Assembly (NCBI GenBank): GCA_949948825.1
Contig: CATLIJ010000091.1
Coordinates: 1-8,929, forward strand
DNA length: 8,929 nt
DNA from: an uncultured Clostridiaceae bacterium
GTDB lineage: Bacteria > Bacillota > Clostridia > Lachnospirales > Lachnospiraceae
Reading direction: 5' to 3'
Part shown: piece after piece, positions 6,706-8,929 of the stretch
Layout: each line of letters begins with the position of its first letter
Numbering within the stretch: position 1 is the stretch's first letter
The notes under the pieces: generated by a model
Told to the model about the DNA's origin: nothing
Database searches by the model: none
Seen by the model: the letters and a program-made list of their open reading frames with translations, nothing else
Translations under genes and position numbers: made by a program

Positions 6706-6734
6706 AGTATAACATAAAAAGAGTAAGAAAACAA
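6706..6734 (-). promoter_or_regulatory. Promoter for the HPr-like gene and its leader
   Basis: On the minus strand, TTGTTT (6734-6729), a 17-base spacer and TATACT (6711-6706) predict a start near 6699, giving a leader of about 245 bases before ATG 6455. A second possible set, TTGATT and TATATC (6661-6656 and 6639-6634), would start transcription inside the closing helix of the leader RNA and is less likely. AT-rich sequence lies upstream (6735-6780). Confidence 0.55.
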
Positions 6735-6833
6735 TCATATATTTGTAAAATATTTATAAAAATCAAATTTTTTTTCTCAGACGTTTGGCAATTTATATAA
6801 AGGAAGAAATTTGAATGGGTTTATAGAATCTGC

Positions 6834-6880
6834 TTTGCTAAATTTGGCTCATATACTTCTTGACTTTAATTTGCTAAATT
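6834..6880 (+). repeat. Repeated TTTGCTAAATT sites at the gdhA promoter
   Basis: The 11-base sequence TTTGCTAAATT occurs exactly at 6834-6844 and 6870-6880, 36 bases apart. The second copy, extended by two bases as AATTTGCTAAATT, is a 5-3-5 inverted repeat and lies in the spacer between -35 and -10. A looser relative (TTTGGCAATTT) is at 6784-6794. Operator function is inferred from position and symmetry only. Confidence 0.4.
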
Positions 6881-6888
6881 GCTATAAT
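6860..6888 (+). promoter_or_regulatory. Sigma-A promoter of gdhA
   Basis: TTGACT (6860-6865), a 17-base spacer and a perfect TATAAT (6883-6888) predict a start near 6895 and a short leader of about 35 bases carrying AAGGAGG (6914-6920), 9 bases before ATG 6930. No terminator or riboswitch is visible in this leader. Confidence 0.88.
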
Positions 6889-6929
6889 TTCTAAGATATT
6901 ATATATGGTAATTAAGGAGGAATACAGGA

Positions 6930-8264
6930 ATGTCTTATGTAGATGAGATTTATGCTAAGGTTGTGGAGCAGAATCCGGGAGAATCAGAGTTTCACCAGGC
7001 AGTAAAGGAGGTTCTGGACTCTTTAAAGCTGGTGATTGACGCTAATGAGGAAAAGTACCGTAAAATGGCGCTTCTGGAGAGAATGGTGGAGCCAGAGCGA
7101 ATCATTTCGTTTCGGGTGCCGTGGGTGGATGACAATGGACAGGTTCAGGTTAATAAAGGTTATCGGGTACAGTTTAACAGTGCAATCGGTCCTTATAAAG
7201 GCGGCTTAAGACTTCATCCGTCTGTAAATCAGGGCATCTTAAAATTCCTGGGCTTTGAGCAGGTATTTAAAAATTCTCTGACCGGATTGCCTATTGGCGG
7301 TGGTAAGGGCGGCTCTAATTTTGATCCAAAAGGGAAATCAGACCGTGAGGTGATGGCATTCTGCCAGAGCTTTATGACAGAGCTTAGCAAATATATTGGG
7401 GCGGACCAGGATGTACCTGCCGGAGATATTGGCGTAGGCGCCCGTGAGATTGGCTTTTTGTATGGGCAATATAAGAGGCTTACCGGGTTATATGAGGGTG
7501 TGCTGACTGGTAAGGGACTGAATTATGGCGGTTCTCTGGTAAGAACTCAGGCTACTGGCTATGGTCTTGTGTATATTTTGGATGAGATGTTGAAAAAGAA
7601 CGGCAAGGAGCTGGCTGGGAAGACAGTTGTGATCTCTGGTTCTGGCAATGTAGCCATCTATGCTACGGAAAAGGCGCAGCAGCTGGGAGCAAAGGTAGTG
7701 GCATTAAGTGATTCGAATGGATACATCTATGATAAGGATGGCATTAAACTGGATGTGGTGAAGGAAATCAAAGAAGTGCGCCGGGGAAGAATCAAAGAGT
7801 ATGTGAACGCAGTTCCATCTGCTGTGTACACAGAAGGTAAGGGAATCTGGACCGTGACCTGTGACATTGCTCTTCCGTGTGCAACTCAGAATGAGCTTAA
7901 TCTGGAGGACGCCAAGGCATTAAAGGCGAATGGATGCTTTGCTGTGGCAGAGGGAGCGAATATGCCTTCTACCAGAGAGGCTACGGATTTCTTCCTGGAG
8001 AATGGTATGCTGTTTATGCCAGGTAAGGCTGCTAATGCAGGCGGCGTGGCGACATCTGCCCTGGAGATGAGCCAGAACAGCCAGAGACTTTCCTGGACCT
8101 TTGAGGAGGTTGATGCTAAGCTGAAGGATATTATGGTGAATATTTTTGCTAAGGCAGATGATGCGGCAAAACGCTATGGTGTGGCTGGGAATTATGTGGC
8201 AGGAGCAAATATTGCCGGATTTGAGAAGGTGGTTGACGCGATGATTGCACAGGGAATTGTGTAA
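6930..8264 (+). CDS. gdhA: NADP-specific glutamate dehydrogenase
   Basis: This is a cytoplasmic hexameric enzyme (EC 1.4.1.4) that makes glutamate from 2-oxoglutarate, ammonium and NADPH. The product is 444 residues, the normal length for the small hexameric class. The substrate-site lysines of the Clostridium symbiosum enzyme (K89, K113, K125) correspond to Lys90 in IGPYKGGLR, Lys114, and Lys126 in PIGGGKGGS, and the catalytic Asp165 to Asp166 in VPAGDIGVG. The dinucleotide motif is GSGNVA (237-242). Ser in place of the Phe of the NAD-type C. symbiosum protein, and SDS at the end of the second strand, point to NADP; that preference is inferred. The C-terminal block GGVATSALEMSQNS is intact. 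It is a single-gene unit with a strong promoter, possible operator repeats and its own terminator, reading away from the HPr-like gene. Confidence 0.97.
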   Translation: MSYVDEIYAKVVEQNPGESEFHQAVKEVLDSLKLVIDANEEKYRKMALLERMVEPERIISFRVPWVDDNGQVQVNKGYRVQFNSAIGPYKGGLRLHPSVNQGILKFLGFEQVFKNSLTGLPIGGGKGGSNFDPKGKSDREVMAFCQSFMTELSKYIGADQDVPAGDIGVGAREIGFLYGQYKRLTGLYEGVLTGKGLNYGGSLVRTQATGYGLVYILDEMLKKNGKELAGKTVVISGSGNVAIYATEKAQQLGAKVVALSDSNGYIYDKDGIKLDVVKEIKEVRRGRIKEYVNAVPSAVYTEGKGIWTVTCDIALPCATQNELNLEDAKALKANGCFAVAEGANMPSTREATDFFLENGMLFMPGKAANAGGVATSALEMSQNSQRLSWTFEEVDAKLKDIMVNIFAKADDAAKRYGVAGNYVAGANIAGFEKVVDAMIAQGIV

Positions 8265-8319
8265 GATAAATTTGCAGCCAACTATGGTATTTTGTATTCA
8301 AAAAGTAAAAGGTTGTGAG

Positions 8320-8344
8320 AAGGCGCCAGAAATGGCGTCTTTTT
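8320..8344 (+). terminator. Intrinsic terminator of gdhA
   Basis: AAGGCGCCA (8320-8328) pairs with TGGCGTCTT (8333-8341) around loop GAAA, with one G-T pair, and runs into five Ts. It lies 56 bases after the gdhA stop. The whole unit, including some 20 bases upstream, recurs in altered form at 8600-8645. Confidence 0.9.
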
Positions 8345-8419
8345 GTGATAAGAAAATCTAAAAGCGGTTCGGGAAGAAAACAAAAAAATAAAGCCCCGAA
8401 ATAGAAAGGGGATGAGGTC

Positions 8420-8497
8420 ATGAACACCATGGAAGTCTTAACCTTGCTGTTAGTAATATTCGCAGCACTCACCTACATAGATAACCGTAAAAAGTAA
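8420..8497 (+). CDS. Small holin-like membrane peptide, candidate type I toxin
   Basis: This is a 25-residue peptide that reads MNTMEVLTLLLVIFAALTY followed by IDNRKK. It has a short polar N-terminus, one hydrophobic helix (about residues 5-19) and a basic tail. This pattern is that of the short holin-like toxins of Bacillota (TxpA/BsrG and Fst-type type I systems), which insert into the membrane when not silenced by an antisense RNA. The ribosome site AAAGGGG (8405-8411) is 8 bases from ATG 8420. CCCC at 8394-8397 could pair with GGGG at 8408-8411 and mask that site, as in known type I toxin messages. The stop codon lies inside the 5' arm of a 12-bp terminator stem shared with a convergent small RNA. 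No clear promoter was found at 8345-8400. The toxin call rests on size, composition and context. Confidence 0.75.
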   Translation: MNTMEVLTLLLVIFAALTYIDNRKK

Positions 8498-8573
8498 TTG
8501 TCCTCCGGCCCGCTAAGCTGCGGACAATTACTTCTTTTCTACTGCTGGTCAATCAGGACTATCCGGATTGATT
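8488..8573 (-). ncRNA. Candidate antitoxin RNA of the type I module
   Basis: A minus-strand promoter at 8608-8580 predicts a start near 8573. The predicted RNA begins with a hairpin (GATTGA/TCAATC type, plus-strand positions 8566-8571 and 8549-8554, with an inner 3-bp stem). It ends with the 12-bp hairpin 8533-8522/8503-8492, followed on the minus strand by a run of Ts at about 8493-8489. The RNA is about 85 bases and is fully complementary to the 3' end of the toxin message. Shared terminator and convergent layout match Fst/RNAII and TxpA/RatA systems. Expression is inferred. Confidence 0.55.
8492..8537. terminator. Shared bidirectional terminator of toxin and antitoxin RNA
   Basis: AAGTAATTGTCC (8492-8503) and GGACAATTACTT (8522-8533) are perfectly complementary over 12 bp with an 18-base loop. 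T-rich sequence follows on both sides: CTTTTCT on the plus strand and TTT then ACGG on the minus strand. The toxin stop codon (8495-8497) is within the stem. Confidence 0.85.
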
Positions 8574-8579
8574 AATCGG

Positions 8580-8608
8580 ATGATAACATCTTCACATCCA
8601 AAAAGCAA
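8580..8608 (-). promoter_or_regulatory. Promoter for the antitoxin RNA
   Basis: On the minus strand, TTGCTT (8608-8603), a 17-base spacer and TATCAT (8585-8580, 5 of 6 consensus). The predicted start near 8573 falls 2 bases before the first hairpin of the small RNA, which supports the assignment. The -35 is weak. Confidence 0.5.
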
Positions 8609-8645
8609 GAGGTTAGGGAAGGACGCCGGAAGGCGTCTTTTTGTG
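8600..8645 (+). repeat. Second copy of the gdhA terminator unit
   Basis: The segment 8600-8645 resembles 8301-8346 base by base in its outer parts (AAAAAG-AA-AGGTT and GGCGTCTTTTTGTG). It forms a terminator in its own right: GACGCC (8622-8627) pairs with GGCGTC (8632-8637) around GGAA, followed by five Ts (8638-8642). The two copies flank the toxin-antitoxin module. The overlap with the antitoxin -35 shows the copy has been put to a second use. Confidence 0.65.
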
Positions 8646-8654
8646 TATTCAGGA

Positions 8655-8817
8655 ACAAAAAATTCCGACAATTCAACAGCAATGCCCTCCGATCTGGCTG
8701 TGCTGCATCTAAATCGTCGGACAATACCGGTCCCGCTAGTAACCGTCCTCATCCTGAACCGGGTTTTTAGCTGCCAGCAAAATGCTGGTAGCGGAAAATG
8801 TAACAGGTCTGACGATT
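8655..8817 (-). ncRNA. Structured noncoding region with alternative helices, unknown class
   Basis: No gene is supported here. On the minus strand, 8817-8807 pairs with 8722-8712 over 11 bp (one G-U). This encloses a 10-bp hairpin with a 3-base loop (8792-8783/8779-8770) and a weaker helix (ACCGG/CCGGT, 8758-8762 with 8727-8731). CCGAC at 8720-8716 can instead pair with GTCGG at 8669-8665, aided by CAGCA/TGCTG (8705-8701/8681-8677), and six Ts follow (8662-8657), making a terminator-like hairpin. The two helices are mutually exclusive. I do not recognise the class, and no clear promoter was found. Confidence 0.45.
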
Positions 8818-8840
8818 AAAAAATAATTTTAAAAATTTAT

Positions 8841-8929
8841 AAAAAAACCTCCCATTTTATGGTAATTTGCGAGATAATAGAATTGCCCCCAAAACTATTT
8901 TTTCGCAAGCCCCATAAAAGAGAGGAGGT
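8841..8929 (-). terminator. Very long hairpin; minus-strand terminator, with a GGAGGT at its plus-strand end
   Basis: ACCTCC (8847-8852) pairs with GGAGGT (8924-8929), TTTTATGG (8855-8862) with CCATAAAA (8912-8919), TTGCGA (8867-8872) with TCGCAA (8903-8908) and AATAG (8876-8880) with CTATT (8895-8899). That is 25 bp in an 83-base hairpin. On the minus strand it is followed by seven Ts (8847-8841), the form of an intrinsic terminator for a gene beyond the window. On the plus strand the same arm ends in a ribosome-site-like AGAGGAGGT, so a plus-strand gene could begin just past the end. Confidence 0.7.

Noticed and set aside
8416..8551. GGTCA at the toxin start codon and again at 8547-8551 as Fst-type direct repeats allowing antitoxin pairing
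   Set aside because: Five bases is within chance; the flanking sequence does not extend the match.
8549..8819. Overlapping reading frames on both strands (67 and 83 residues) across the region after the toxin
   Set aside because: They run through the antitoxin promoter, a terminator and paired RNA arms, lack good ribosome sites and resemble no family I recognise.
1..8929. CRISPR array, integrase, transposase or phage genes
   Set aside because: No regularly spaced repeats and no such coding motif were found on either strand.

Overview
The window looks chromosomal and comes from an anaerobic Bacillota of the Clostridia, most likely Lachnospiraceae. The signs are strong AGGAGG-type ribosome sites, moderate G+C genes in AT-rich spacers, a YkpA-type ABC-F protein, an NADP-type glutamate dehydrogenase close to the Clostridium symbiosum enzyme, diaminopimelate dehydrogenase, and a tiny holin-like toxin of a kind common in gut Clostridia. 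Family-level placement is inference.

Layout. Positions 1-92 are the 3' end of a 23S rRNA gene. It is followed, with no room for a 5S gene, by tRNA-Asn, tRNA-Glu and tRNA-Cys and an intrinsic terminator (460-499). A secreted triple-PepSY protein is read toward the rRNA operon (519-1355, minus). A consensus promoter at 1548-1576 then drives a plus-strand cluster: a DUF362 protein, aat (2 bases later) and ddh. A second promoter (4416-4443) drives a YkpA/YbiT-type ABC-F ATPase, which ends at a bidirectional terminator shared with a convergent HPr-like gene (6210-6455, minus). gdhA (6930-8264) has its own promoter and terminator.

The noncoding parts hold the most unusual material. The HPr-like gene has a leader of roughly 245 bases with a 12-bp closing helix around about 130 bases of further hairpins. 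This is a compact structured RNA that may be a cis-regulator or a stand-alone HEARO/IscB-type omega RNA. The HPr-like protein has Ser in place of the phosphorylated His15 but keeps the Ser46 position, as in a Crh-type regulator. Downstream of gdhA is a candidate type I toxin-antitoxin module: a 25-residue toxin and a convergent small RNA sharing one terminator stem. It is flanked by two near-identical terminator units. After it comes a minus-strand structured region with mutually exclusive helices, one of them terminator-like. The window ends in a very long hairpin that is a minus-strand terminator and also contains a ribosome-site-like GGAGGT.

Functionally, ddh (meso-diaminopimelate) and gdhA (glutamate) are both NADPH-dependent reductive aminations that fix ammonium. 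aat makes N-degrons for the ClpS/ClpA-type pathway, and the ABC-F protein is likely a ribosome-associated factor. No complete transposase, CRISPR array or phage gene is visible.
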